From positions 1-39,008 of the forward strand of contig CAJPNS010000006.1 of NCBI GenBank assembly GCA_905372135.1: a DNA stretch of 39,008 bases, given 5' to 3'. Positions 6,931 to 15,021 of the stretch are shown in pieces (the stretch's first letter is position 1; every line of letters starts with the position of its first letter). The notes under the pieces were generated by a model. It did not search any database, was not told the origin of the DNA, and worked only from the letters and a program-made list of their open reading frames with translations. The position numbers and the translations under genes were made by a program. This DNA is from Porphyromonadaceae bacterium (GTDB lineage Bacteria; Bacteroidota; Bacteroidia; Bacteroidales; Paludibacteraceae).

Positions 6931-8517
6931 CTATTTATGTGTTTTCAGTACAATAGCATTGCCTATCGACGCACTCGGATATGGTATCTGCATTATCTTA
7001 CAGAGGGTAGGAGCTATATCGGTAACGAAGTGTCGGCTGCCGACTCTCGACTTTTCGAGATTGATGCCGTAAAACAATAGAGGCGAGTACTGTAGAGCCG
7101 ACGAAGAGATTCTGCTCTCGTTGCCATCTGTATCGATATCGACCCAACCCGAAGAGAGCGAAATCAGAATATCGCCGCATCGACCGAGACAAAGATAGTT
7201 TTTTAGCCTTACGGCTACATCGGCATTGTCGCCGTTTGCTCTTTGGAGCTGCTCGGCAGAGTATATAGCCGATATACCTCGTATTTGCGACAAGAAAATG
7301 AATATATCTCGGAACAGTCGCTCTCGGTCGACGTTTCGATTGTCGATTTCGGTATTGTTGAGAAATATATTTCCGTCGGCATAGTTCATAACCCATCGCA
7401 CTTGTCCGTATTTTGCCATAAGGAAGCTATTGAGAAGAGCCATCATACGTTTGCCGTTGAATTTGCCTGTCGGTAGCCTACTGGTGCTGAGTGTTTTCTC
7501 CGAAATTGCCTCCGACTGTGTGCCGGTGACTACTATAAGCGTGTGTTCGGTCTTAACCTTTTCATTTATTACTCGTAGCAGCTCAGACAAATCTCTGTCG
7601 AGTCGCAGATAGATATCTTCTTTTTCGGCACAAGTAAGTTCGGATGTCTTATCGAACGCAGTATATGCGTTATATCCAAGGCATAGCATATCGGTATAGT
7701 TGTCTGTGCCGAGCGCTTCGATATCGATAGCCTTTTTTGCCAGCTCGTTTACTAATGTATTGGCATAGGGAGTGTATACGAACGAACCCATCAGCTCGGT
7801 AGGCTTTCGCCCCGTCGGTGGGCTGTAGAAACAACCGTCGGCAACGCTGAAAGGCGGGAACAGATACGTATGCAGCGAATAGGTTGGTCGCCACGCTTTT
7901 TTTATGAGGTCTGCCAAAAGATTGGCGGAGTTGAGCGACGAAGCCCAGACCGGTATCTTGCTGTAATAATCGGTAGAGGCTATGCTCACTTCGCTGTCTA
8001 TCCAGACCACTCCGTCGGCATTGTGTCCGCCCATTACTATTGCTTTGTCGGCATCGATGGCGATAGAGACAACCTTCGATTTGGGGCTTGTTATCTTGAG
8101 CATATCGGCAATGTTCGTTACGGTAAGGTTGCTTGCCGAGCGTCCCAACGAAGAGTAGATACCGTGATATGCAGGGTCGTCGGTAACGGATACGAAGTCG
8201 TTGTCGAGAGTAGATAGTATTCGGTCGCCGACGATACCGTGCCGCGATGGAGTAGTGGCGGTATGAATTGACGCTACGTCGGTAAGGGGATTCTTCGATA
8301 TATAGTTGAACTCTACGTTTTCGACGCTTATACCACCGTCGACGATACGTCTGAGGCCACCTTCCGAAAGTCTGTTGTAGAGTAGGGTGAGGTGTTCGTT
8401 TTTCAGACCGTCGATATTTATTGCTACCACGAGCTTAGGTTTGTTGTAGTCGGTCGTTTGTGCAAAGAGAATATTATTACACAAAAAAAACAATAGCCAC
8501 AGCAGACGGTAACGCAT
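6931..8517 (-). CDS. Secreted alkaline-phosphatase-superfamily protein, probably catalytically dead
   Basis: This 528-residue protein has a signal peptide (MRYRLLWLLFFLCNNILFAQ) and the overall sequence plan of PafA-like alkaline phosphatases: KPKLVVAINIDGL, TPSRHGIVGD, AIVMGGHNADGVVWIDS, IYLRLDRDL, SPLLFYG and FVTDIAPTL. Compared by eye with the family pattern, the first metal Asp remains (INID). The nucleophile Thr position, the K-x-R phosphate ligands (here D-A-D), the D-x-x-x-H metal pair (here T-x-x-x-K in AYTAFDK), the A-D-H metal pair (here G-T-Q) and the last His are all replaced. It is probably a periplasmic non-enzymatic binding protein. The ATG overlaps the stop of the lnb homologue by 1 nt (TAATG), so translation is likely coupled. 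Confidence 0.82.
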   Translation of the reverse strand: MRYRLLWLLFFLCNNILFAQTTDYNKPKLVVAINIDGLKNEHLTLLYNRLSEGGLRRIVDGGISVENVEFNYISKNPLTDVASIHTATTPSRHGIVGDRILSTLDNDFVSVTDDPAYHGIYSSLGRSASNLTVTNIADMLKITSPKSKVVSIAIDADKAIVMGGHNADGVVWIDSEVSIASTDYYSKIPVWASSLNSANLLADLIKKAWRPTYSLHTYLFPPFSVADGCFYSPPTGRKPTELMGSFVYTPYANTLVNELAKKAIDIEALGTDNYTDMLCLGYNAYTAFDKTSELTCAEKEDIYLRLDRDLSELLRVINEKVKTEHTLIVVTGTQSEAISEKTLSTSRLPTGKFNGKRMMALLNSFLMAKYGQVRWVMNYADGNIFLNNTEIDNRNVDRERLFRDIFIFLSQIRGISAIYSAEQLQRANGDNADVAVRLKNYLCLGRCGDILISLSSGWVDIDTDGNESRISSSALQYSPLLFYGINLEKSRVGSRHFVTDIAPTLCKIMQIPYPSASIGNAIVLKTHK

Positions 8518-9713
8518 TATTGGTATTTCTTATAGAAATTTTGTTGGAAAAACATCAGCGAACGTACCAGCATCATAGCCATAAGAGCAAGGAACGAGGC
8601 GTGCATTACTTGTATGCGAAGCACGAATATTATTATAGCAATAATAGTAGTAAGTGCATTGAATATTGCGAAATAAGATAGATATCTTCTCCATTTCTTG
8701 TTCAGAATCAACAGCGAGAATACGAGCATCAGCGGATTTGCCCAGAGTAGATTGTAGTTTGGCGATACCAAAGGGTGTACCGAGAAAAACATAAGATAAA
8801 ACACTACCGTACCGATAAGTCCGAAGACGAAAAACAAGACAAAGTCTATGATAGCGAAATATTTATCTATACGCCAGCACCAAAACGACAGGAATATCAC
8901 TACCACCATCAGCAGCGAGCATACAAACGTGGGGCGGAGGAGCGAATGCTCCGAAGGTTTCGCAGTCGGGAAGCTGCCTATCGTGCTTGTGGAGGCAACC
9001 AACGGTACCGATAAAGTGTCGGAGACAAGCTGTGTATTAGCAAAGAATTCCATCATATATTTGGGGAAAGCTACCAGAGCGTCGGGCGATATTTGCCTGT
9101 CGGCAGGCTTGCCTATTACGATGTCTATGGCGAATCGCTGCCAATTGTCGCGTCCGAGGAACTGCTCGAATACAGTGCGGTAAGTGGTGGGACGAAACGG
9201 ATAGTCGATTATCATAGTCGTGCCGTAGCGGTCGAGTACCTTTTTTATAATAAAATACACGCGAGTAGCGCAGTTGTCGTAGACAAAGTTGTAGCGGTAG
9301 GTTCTGTTTTCGGGCAAGGCATTCTCTTCCAAAGCCTCGTAGAGCATACGGCGTTCGTCGGCGGTAAGGTTGAGTATCTGCTCGTATATCGTCGAATGGC
9401 GAGCCATATAGCTGTCGACGAAATCTTCCGTATCGTATACGGCGAGTATATAGTCGGTGGCACCTTTAATGAATTTGGCGGTGAAAAATGGTGTTTCGAA
9501 GTCGAATATACCGTAGTTGTAAGCTTTGTCGATACCGTTTGCAGGGTCGTAAACCCTGATGGCGCTATGCCAGAAACGCTCGTAAATAGCGGTAGAAGGT
9601 TCGCAGGTAAGGAGTGAAATATGCGCCTCGTCGGAGAGCACCGTACGTGCGGAGGCAGAGGTCGATACCAATAGCGACACTACTAACAACAGTTGCGACA
9701 GTAACCTTTTCAT
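8517..9713 (-). CDS. lnb: Lnb-type lipoprotein N-acyltransferase (DUF4105 family)
   Basis: Lnb-family proteins N-acylate the terminal cysteine of lipoproteins, replacing Lnt in lineages that lack it. The start is the ATG at 9713 (398 residues). A cleavable or anchoring hydrophobic N-terminus is followed by a periplasmic cysteine-hydrolase-like domain. That domain has His49 in RFWHSAIRVYD, YNYGIFDF, and Cys148 in NFVYDNCATRVY, the expected catalytic His/Cys pair. From about residue 255 there are five transmembrane helices, as in the Lnb C-terminal domain. The gene sits 17 nt after the glucosaminidase gene and overlaps the next gene by 1 nt. The acyltransferase activity is inferred from the family. 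Confidence 0.85.
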   Translation of the reverse strand: MKRLLSQLLLVVSLLVSTSASARTVLSDEAHISLLTCEPSTAIYERFWHSAIRVYDPANGIDKAYNYGIFDFETPFFTAKFIKGATDYILAVYDTEDFVDSYMARHSTIYEQILNLTADERRMLYEALEENALPENRTYRYNFVYDNCATRVYFIIKKVLDRYGTTMIIDYPFRPTTYRTVFEQFLGRDNWQRFAIDIVIGKPADRQISPDALVAFPKYMMEFFANTQLVSDTLSVPLVASTSTIGSFPTAKPSEHSLLRPTFVCSLLMVVVIFLSFWCWRIDKYFAIIDFVLFFVFGLIGTVVFYLMFFSVHPLVSPNYNLLWANPLMLVFSLLILNKKWRRYLSYFAIFNALTTIIAIIIFVLRIQVMHASFLALMAMMLVRSLMFFQQNFYKKYQ

Positions 9714-9730
9714 CTCCAATTGCCTACCAT

Positions 9731-10699
9731 TTATTTATGAAAAAATAGCGTCATTCCGTCTGTGGCGGGCGTACCGTAAGGCAGATTGTTGATGCTGTAC
9801 AACGCTTTGAGTGTAATACCGTACCTTTGGGCTACCGAATGCATAGAGTCGCCGATACGTACGTTGTAGCTACGGATGGAAGAGTCGCCGCTGCTGCGTT
9901 TCTTGCATAAATATATATATGTGCCGGCACGTAGGGTGAAGTCTTCGTACATATCGTTGCAGTATAGCATAAACTTTATGTTTGTCTTATCGAGTGAGGC
10001 GGCTATTTGTGCCATTGTGGCATCTTTTTTGAGTATGTAGCACGTCCTGCCGTTGTTTCGCGTCTTACTCAGTAGGTCTGAATAGTCGACTACTCCGCTC
10101 GAATGTCTTTTGCCGATAGGGTCTTTAGTCTTTGTTTCAGCTTCGACTGTCGCCTTAGAGCGTCGGTCGGTATTGTCGGCAGTGCTGCTGAAATTTTCGT
10201 ATACGAGCTCTTCCAACCCATAGTCTTCGATGATTTTGATGAGCTTATCGGCGTAGTTTACGTCGGTGGCATATCCGAGTCTACGCAGCTCTCTTGCCCA
10301 TGTCTTGTAATCTTTGAGCGGAATATCGTAGAGCGAAGCGTAGCGGTCGCGTTTTAGGAATAGCGAATGGTCTTCGTACGACTCTATCGGTTTGTTGTAC
10401 CAGCGGAAACAGTCTTGGGCGTTGTCGTCGTCTTTGTTGATTGTCTTGCCCGACCAGTTGCTGCCACACTTGATACCGAAGTGGTTGTTGCCCTTGACGG
10501 CGAGCATGCTTCTACCTGCGTTAGACTCGATGAGAGCCTGAGCCATTGTTATCGATGCCGGAATACCGTGTCGATATTGCTCTTTTATTGCCAACGACTT
10601 GTATCGCTCGATGTATGCTACATAGTCTTTGCTTCTGTTCTGAGCCGAAAGATTGATGAACACAAGCAGCAAAGCTACGATAAATATGTTTTTTCTCAT
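9731..10699 (-). CDS. Secreted N-acetylglucosaminidase with C-terminal LysM-like domains
   Basis: This predicted peptidoglycan hydrolase acts in the periplasm. The ATG at 10699 gives a signal peptide (MRKNIFIVALLLVFINLSAQ) and 322 residues. The frame extends further upstream, but that part overlaps the promoter. The GH73/FlgJ-type glucosaminidase domain is about residues 23-170. It holds catalytic Glu58 in AQALIESNAGRS, then NNHFGIKC, DDNAQDCFRWY and SYEDHSLFL, ending in RRLGYATDVNYADKLIKIIEDYGL. A linker precedes two LysM-like repeats (about 220-265 and 275-322; the last is YNVRIGDSMHSVAQRYGITLKALYSINNL). It heads the gene string with lnb and the phosphatase-fold gene, which suggests an envelope-maintenance operon. 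Confidence 0.9.
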   Translation of the reverse strand: MRKNIFIVALLLVFINLSAQNRSKDYVAYIERYKSLAIKEQYRHGIPASITMAQALIESNAGRSMLAVKGNNHFGIKCGSNWSGKTINKDDDNAQDCFRWYNKPIESYEDHSLFLKRDRYASLYDIPLKDYKTWARELRRLGYATDVNYADKLIKIIEDYGLEELVYENFSSTADNTDRRSKATVEAETKTKDPIGKRHSSGVVDYSDLLSKTRNNGRTCYILKKDATMAQIAASLDKTNIKFMLYCNDMYEDFTLRAGTYIYLCKKRSSGDSSIRSYNVRIGDSMHSVAQRYGITLKALYSINNLPYGTPATDGMTLFFHK

Positions 10700-10752
10700 A
10701 TCGTAATTTATGATTTTGATTATGTGATTAATAAGTTTTGCTTTCGAATATG

Positions 10753-10760
10753 CAAATGTA
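10753..10760 (-). promoter_or_regulatory. Likely promoter -7 box of the glucosaminidase-lnb operon
   Basis: Minus-strand TACATTTG lies about 55 nt before the ATG. No good -33 box is visible. Confidence 0.5.
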
Positions 10761-10886
10761 CTATTTTTTTTCGTGAAATAGGCTATTTCCACGTTTTTAT
10801 TCGGCTATGTGTATGATCAGAAAAAATTTTATACTTCTGACCGAAGCGATATTTATGTATAAAAACATCTTTACTGCTTGGCAACG

Positions 10887-10911
10887 AAAAAGTGCCCTAC
10901 GATGAGGGCAC
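10887..10911 (-). terminator. Intrinsic terminator after gldJ
   Basis: GTGCCCT (10892-10898) and AGGGCAC (10905-10911) pair around a 6-nt loop, and on the minus strand the stem is followed by five T. It shows that gldJ is the last gene of its transcript. Confidence 0.85.
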
Positions 10912-10939
10912 CTAAATTTTATAAGTTACAAAAATGTAT

Positions 10940-12388
10940 TTATCGTCTGTTTTTCTTTCCACCTACGGCACTCATAGCGCAGCGGAAACCGATATCGCTT
11001 GCTTTGTCTTTCTGGTCTAACCAGCGGCGTCGCGACGGATTGAGCCAGAGACCTCTGTCTTTCCAGCTACCGCCTTTGTATACGCGAGCGGTATTCGATA
11101 TCATCGTAGCCTGTTCGATAGGAGTAGCATTGGCATAAATCAATACCGAGTCGCCTATGGTAGAGGGCATATCTCCGTCTTTGAAGTCTCTTACGTCGCG
11201 TCCTTTCTGGTAGAACTGTTTGTTATCAACCAAATATCTACGCATGCTGTCGCGAACTTCTTGTTCCATAGGAGGCATTCTGTCGAGTATCGACTCTGCA
11301 TAAGCCGAATCCGATACCCAATTGTTTCCTCTGAACGGACTGAGTTCGTCTACTAATTCGTCGGTAGTAGCACGATATACGTCGAGTACCCATTCGTTTA
11401 CATTGCCTGCCATATTATACAATCCGTATGCGTTTGGCAGATAGAAGTCTACAGGTACGGTCATAGAGTTGTTGCCTGTGAAACCTACTTGGTCACCGCG
11501 TCCTCTTACGAAGTTGGCTAAGAATTTTCCTTTGTTTTTACCCTTATCCATATAGCGAAGCTGATAACCGGCCCAAGGGAATGTCATACCTTCGTCGTAG
11601 TTTTCTTTTTGAGGTATGGCACCGTATGCGGCATATTCCCATTCAGCCTCGGTCGGCAAGCGAAACTCTGCATCGTAGATTACACCGTCGAGGTCTATAT
11701 TTTCTTCTCTGCCGTTTTCTCTCATATATTCGTTTTTCTTGGCGGTAGTGAAGATAAATTTACCGTATTCGTTCGATTCGGCGTTTTGGATATTTGCATT
11801 TACTGTTTCCAAATCGATGAAATCGATGTAACGTCTATCGATGAGAATTCTTTCGTTTGCCCTGTCGGTACGCCAAGTGCAATAGTCCATTGCCTGCTCC
11901 CAACTTACTCCCACCACAGGATAGTATCCGTAAGCTACGTGTGAATAGTAGTTTTTCACTTGCGGGTCGTTGTATGCAAGCTCCGAGCGCCAAACGGTCT
12001 CGTCGGGTAGAGCAGCGAGGTATTTTTGTGGGTCGTGCGCATATACGCCCTGCATCCAAGCTACATATTCTCGCCAGTTGATATTGGTTACCTCAAATTC
12101 ATCGAGGAAAAATCCTGCTACTTCAACTCTGCGTTTACCTGCATTCTGCTGCGAAGATACGTTATCTTCGTTTTGTCCTTTTACATACGAACCTGTCTCT
12201 ATGTAGATACAGCCCGGAGGAATCATTCCGTCGTAAGTACTTTTTACGTTGAAAAAACCTTTCTTCGGCTTGTTGTAAGCCCAACCCGTACGTTCAGAGC
12301 CGGCAGAACCTAAATTGGATTTTTTACTGCATCCCGCAACAATAAGAGCCAGCAATACCAATCCTAAAATACCTTTTGAAACTTTCAT
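10940..12388 (-). CDS. gldJ: Gliding/type IX secretion lipoprotein GldJ (SUMF1-like domain)
   Basis: GldJ is an outer-membrane-associated lipoprotein needed for stability of the type IX secretion/gliding machinery in Bacteroidetes. The start is the ATG at 12388 (482 residues). The lipobox LIVAGC places the acylated Cys at residue 20. The FGE-sulfatase (SUMF1-like) domain runs from about residue 50 to the end: LDEFEVTN, YYPVVGVSWEQAMDYCTWRTDRANE, EFRLPTEAEWEYAAYG, GLYNMAGNVNEWVLDVYR, RVYKGGSWKDRGLWLNPSRRRW and IGFRCAMS. The N-terminal RTGWAYNKPKKGFF and the VWR-EL-YNDP segment match GldJ better than its paralogue GldK. It stands alone with its own promoter and terminator; no gldKLMN, porU or porV genes lie nearby. 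Confidence 0.88.
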   Translation of the reverse strand: MKVSKGILGLVLLALIVAGCSKKSNLGSAGSERTGWAYNKPKKGFFNVKSTYDGMIPPGCIYIETGSYVKGQNEDNVSSQQNAGKRRVEVAGFFLDEFEVTNINWREYVAWMQGVYAHDPQKYLAALPDETVWRSELAYNDPQVKNYYSHVAYGYYPVVGVSWEQAMDYCTWRTDRANERILIDRRYIDFIDLETVNANIQNAESNEYGKFIFTTAKKNEYMRENGREENIDLDGVIYDAEFRLPTEAEWEYAAYGAIPQKENYDEGMTFPWAGYQLRYMDKGKNKGKFLANFVRGRGDQVGFTGNNSMTVPVDFYLPNAYGLYNMAGNVNEWVLDVYRATTDELVDELSPFRGNNWVSDSAYAESILDRMPPMEQEVRDSMRRYLVDNKQFYQKGRDVRDFKDGDMPSTIGDSVLIYANATPIEQATMISNTARVYKGGSWKDRGLWLNPSRRRWLDQKDKASDIGFRCAMSAVGGKKNRR

Positions 12389-12448
12389 AGACAATCAAAA
12401 TATTTATTACATTATTTATTTGCGTTTTCAGAATATTGTTCTAACGTG

Positions 12449-12477
12449 CAAAATTATAAAATTATTTTATTTACAAA
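12449..12477 (-). promoter_or_regulatory. Promoter of gldJ
   Basis: Minus-strand TAATTTTG (12449-12456) with TTTG (12474-12477) 17 nt upstream gives a leader of about 55 nt. Confidence 0.6.
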
Positions 12478-12583
12478 AACCTTTTTCACTACTTTTTTTG
12501 TGCCATCGATACTTTTCTCAATCGAAATTGATAGTCTTTTTCGATATAATACAGATAGTTAATTGGTTATGGAATGTGGCAAA

Positions 12584-13471
12584 TCACTCGTTTTTTTCTA
12601 CCAAATAAATCTGAATCGTATTGAATATAGTCTGCCAAATAATATAGGCTCCCGCACTTACGGCTACCAAAGGATTGAAATAGCTATTTGCGAGCCAGAT
12701 GGCAAATATAGTGTTTTTTTGCCCGAGTGCTTGTCCGGCAGCTATGGTCTGACCATACGGTTTGCCTATGAGTTTGCCCGTAAAAAACTGTAACAGACAC
12801 ACAACCAACGCTCCCAGCATAAGTGCTATCACCGACAAACCGATAACCTGGTCTTCGATAAAATGTTTCGTGAGCTTGGCTATAACTATTATCAACGAAA
12901 ACGACCAAATATAGAAAGCCAATCCGCTGTTTTTTACTACTATATCATTGATTTTCGGGAAACGCCTGACAATGAAAGCCAATAGGAACGGACATATAAG
13001 CAGTGGAAATATCATACTGAATATCTTCAGAAACAGCGAGAAAAATCCTATATGGGCGTCATTATGATGCATAATAGGATATATAAGCGGTATGAATACA
13101 GCCATCACCAGATTTACATACAGCGTATAAGATGCTACAAACTCGATATTGCCTTTCAGTTTTTGGGTGATGACAGCCGCTGCCGTCGCCGTGGGACAAA
13201 AGACACAAATCATTATACCCTGAGCCAAGAGTATATCGAACGAACGCAGAATGAAAAATATCAAAACACTAAAAATCAACTGTATAAGTATGAGCCAAAG
13301 ATGCAGTATCGATGGACGAAGATGAGCGTAACTGATTTTGGAGAAAGTGAAAAACAACATAGAAAAAATAAGGTAAGGAGTGAGAAAGTGCAAGTATCCA
13401 AACCATTTGTACCCCGCCATACCCAACAATATGGATATAGGCATCGTATATCTTCTGAGTATCTTCAACAT
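12584..13471 (-). CDS. Bile acid:sodium symporter (BASS) family transporter
   Basis: This inner-membrane protein has about nine to ten hydrophobic segments and 295 residues. The BASS/DUF4137-like fold is indicated by the first half motif FCPTATAAAVITQKLKGN (about residues 90-107), which aligns with the substrate/Na+-binding crossover of the family, and by the second-half segment GQALGQKNTIFAIWLANSY (about 250-268). The substrate cannot be read from sequence; bile acids, pantoate or other organic anions are known for relatives. The ATG at 13471 is preferred over an upstream TTG at 13486, because the -7 box at 13495-13502 would leave almost no leader for the latter. It is divergent from the SGNH pair. 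Confidence 0.82.
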   Translation of the reverse strand: MLKILRRYTMPISILLGMAGYKWFGYLHFLTPYLIFSMLFFTFSKISYAHLRPSILHLWLILIQLIFSVLIFFILRSFDILLAQGIMICVFCPTATAAAVITQKLKGNIEFVASYTLYVNLVMAVFIPLIYPIMHHNDAHIGFFSLFLKIFSMIFPLLICPFLLAFIVRRFPKINDIVVKNSGLAFYIWSFSLIIVIAKLTKHFIEDQVIGLSVIALMLGALVVCLLQFFTGKLIGKPYGQTIAAGQALGQKNTIFAIWLANSYFNPLVAVSAGAYIIWQTIFNTIQIYLVEKNE

Positions 13472-13494
13472 TGGCTTTTCGTTCAATGAGCCTG

Positions 13495-13502
13495 CAAAGT
13501 TA
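13495..13502 (-). promoter_or_regulatory. -7 box of the BASS transporter
   Basis: Minus-strand TAACTTTG followed by CAGGC lies about 24 nt before the preferred ATG. No clear -33 box is present. Confidence 0.55.
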
Positions 13503-13563
13503 ATCTAAATTATTTTATCGGTGTACACCACTTATAAGGTCTCCGACTTTGTATTATAATCGT

Positions 13564-13571
13564 TACCTTTG
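13564..13571 (+). promoter_or_regulatory. -7 box of the SGNH gene pair
   Basis: TACCTTTG lies 22 nt before the ATG at 13594. The nearest TTTG (13548-13551) is only 12 nt upstream, too close for a standard -33 box. Confidence 0.55.
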
Positions 13572-13593
13572 CGGAAATTTTTTTGATTCGTCG

Positions 13594-15021
13594 ATGAAGT
13601 CGTATAAAACTCTAATATTCATAATAGTTGTAATCGTATTGCTCGCTGCCGTTTGTCTGCTTTTTCCCTCCGACGGCGTGCCGTTTCTCGGCAGACGGCT
13701 GTTTTTCCCCACGCTAAAAGAGGTACTATCGCCCGAAAAGTCGGTATCCGTCGACGAAAAGATGCGTGCTTTGGAAGAGAGCATCAAGATGCAGGCTATC
13801 ACCGACTCCATCAACACCGCACGCGAGACGGCAAGGCAAGACTCGATACGCTTCTACAAAAAATTCTTCACCACACACTCGGCTCGTTTCTATCTGCCTG
13901 CAGACGATTATTCGTTTTTCGACACGCTTTTCGAGGCAATGGAGCAGTGCAAGACAGACAGTTCTATCGTCCACATACTACACTACGGCGACTCGCAGAT
14001 AGAAGAAGACCGCATATCGTCATACATACGTCAGAGGCTGCAAGAACAGTTCGGCGGTATGGGAGCGGGACTGTTGCCCGTTATGCAGCCGATACCTTCG
14101 GCGTCGGTAGGTCAGAGTGCTTCGGGGGCAATGGAGCGTTATATCATTGCAGGAATGCACCAAAACCGTGCTCCCTCGAACCGATACGGTATTCTCGGGC
14201 AGTTTGCCATAATGTCGGGAAACGGCTCTATATCTATCCGTTCGCAGAATTACAGCCGCACACAAGACAACGTAAAAAAGTGGAACGTGGTTCGCCTCTT
14301 CGTCGGCACCAACACAACACCGCTGTCGGCAACGCTCATATCGGGCAAATACTCCAAGACGAAAAGTATCGATGCTCCTAAATCGTCTCCGACGGCACTG
14401 ACGTGGTATCTACCCAGCCCGACAAAACAGATAACCATCAACCTGACAGGTAATGCCGAGCTATCGGCAGTGTCTCTCGACGGGTACTACGGCGTCAATG
14501 TAGATAATATCCCTATACGCGGTTCGTCGGGGACGTTTTTCTCACAGATAGACGGCAACAGTATCTCTCTCTCTGCCAAGACACTGAACGTAAGGCTCGT
14601 TATGCTCGAGTTCGGAGGTAATATGATGCCCTCCATCACACAAAACAATATCCAAAACTATATGGATATACTCGCCCGCCAGATAAACTACTTCCACAAG
14701 ATATGCCCACAAGCTAAGGTAATACTGATAGGTCCTGCCGATATGAGTACCAAAATTCGCGGTAGCTTGCAGACATATCCTTTGCTCCCCACTCTTGTGG
14801 AGGAGATGAAGAACACGGCTCTTGCCTCCGGAGCAGGCTTTTGGGATATGTACGAGGTGATGGGAGGCGAAAACTCTATGATACAGTGGGTAAAAAACAA
14901 TCCCGCACTCGCCGCTCCCGACTATATACACTTCACTCCACGCGGAGCCGACCGTATAGCGGAGATGTTCTACGAAAGCCTCAATAATTACTACGAATAC
15001 TACAAAATGCGAAAAAAATGA
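13594..15021 (+). CDS. Membrane-anchored SGNH/GDSL-like hydrolase
   Basis: This 475-residue protein has an N-terminal membrane anchor (about residues 6-24, TLIFIIVVIVLLAAVCLLF) and a periplasmic SGNH fold. Block I is HYGDSQIEED with nucleophile Ser134. FGGN (block III-like) occurs in LVMLEFGGNMMP, and block V is DYIHFTPRG with Asp443 and His446. Between blocks I and III is a long beta-rich insertion (about 170-320). Bacteroidetes relatives are often encoded with MBOAT O-acyltransferases and may act on acetylated glycans; that role is inferred. The ATG at 13594 is chosen because the upstream start at 13549 precedes the -7 box. It overlaps the next gene by 4 nt (ATGA). Confidence 0.82.
   Translation: MKSYKTLIFIIVVIVLLAAVCLLFPSDGVPFLGRRLFFPTLKEVLSPEKSVSVDEKMRALEESIKMQAITDSINTARETARQDSIRFYKKFFTTHSARFYLPADDYSFFDTLFEAMEQCKTDSSIVHILHYGDSQIEEDRISSYIRQRLQEQFGGMGAGLLPVMQPIPSASVGQSASGAMERYIIAGMHQNRAPSNRYGILGQFAIMSGNGSISIRSQNYSRTQDNVKKWNVVRLFVGTNTTPLSATLISGKYSKTKSIDAPKSSPTALTWYLPSPTKQITINLTGNAELSAVSLDGYYGVNVDNIPIRGSSGTFFSQIDGNSISLSAKTLNVRLVMLEFGGNMMPSITQNNIQNYMDILARQINYFHKICPQAKVILIGPADMSTKIRGSLQTYPLLPTLVEEMKNTALASGAGFWDMYEVMGGENSMIQWVKNNPALAAPDYIHFTPRGADRIAEMFYESLNNYYEYYKMRKK

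Noticed and set aside
10940..12388. GldK/PorK identity for the SUMF1 lipoprotein
   Set aside because: The N-terminal TGW-KKG-F segment, the VWR-EL-YNDP stretch and the C-terminal KGGSWKDR-LWL-PSRRRW order fit GldJ; no gldLMN follows.
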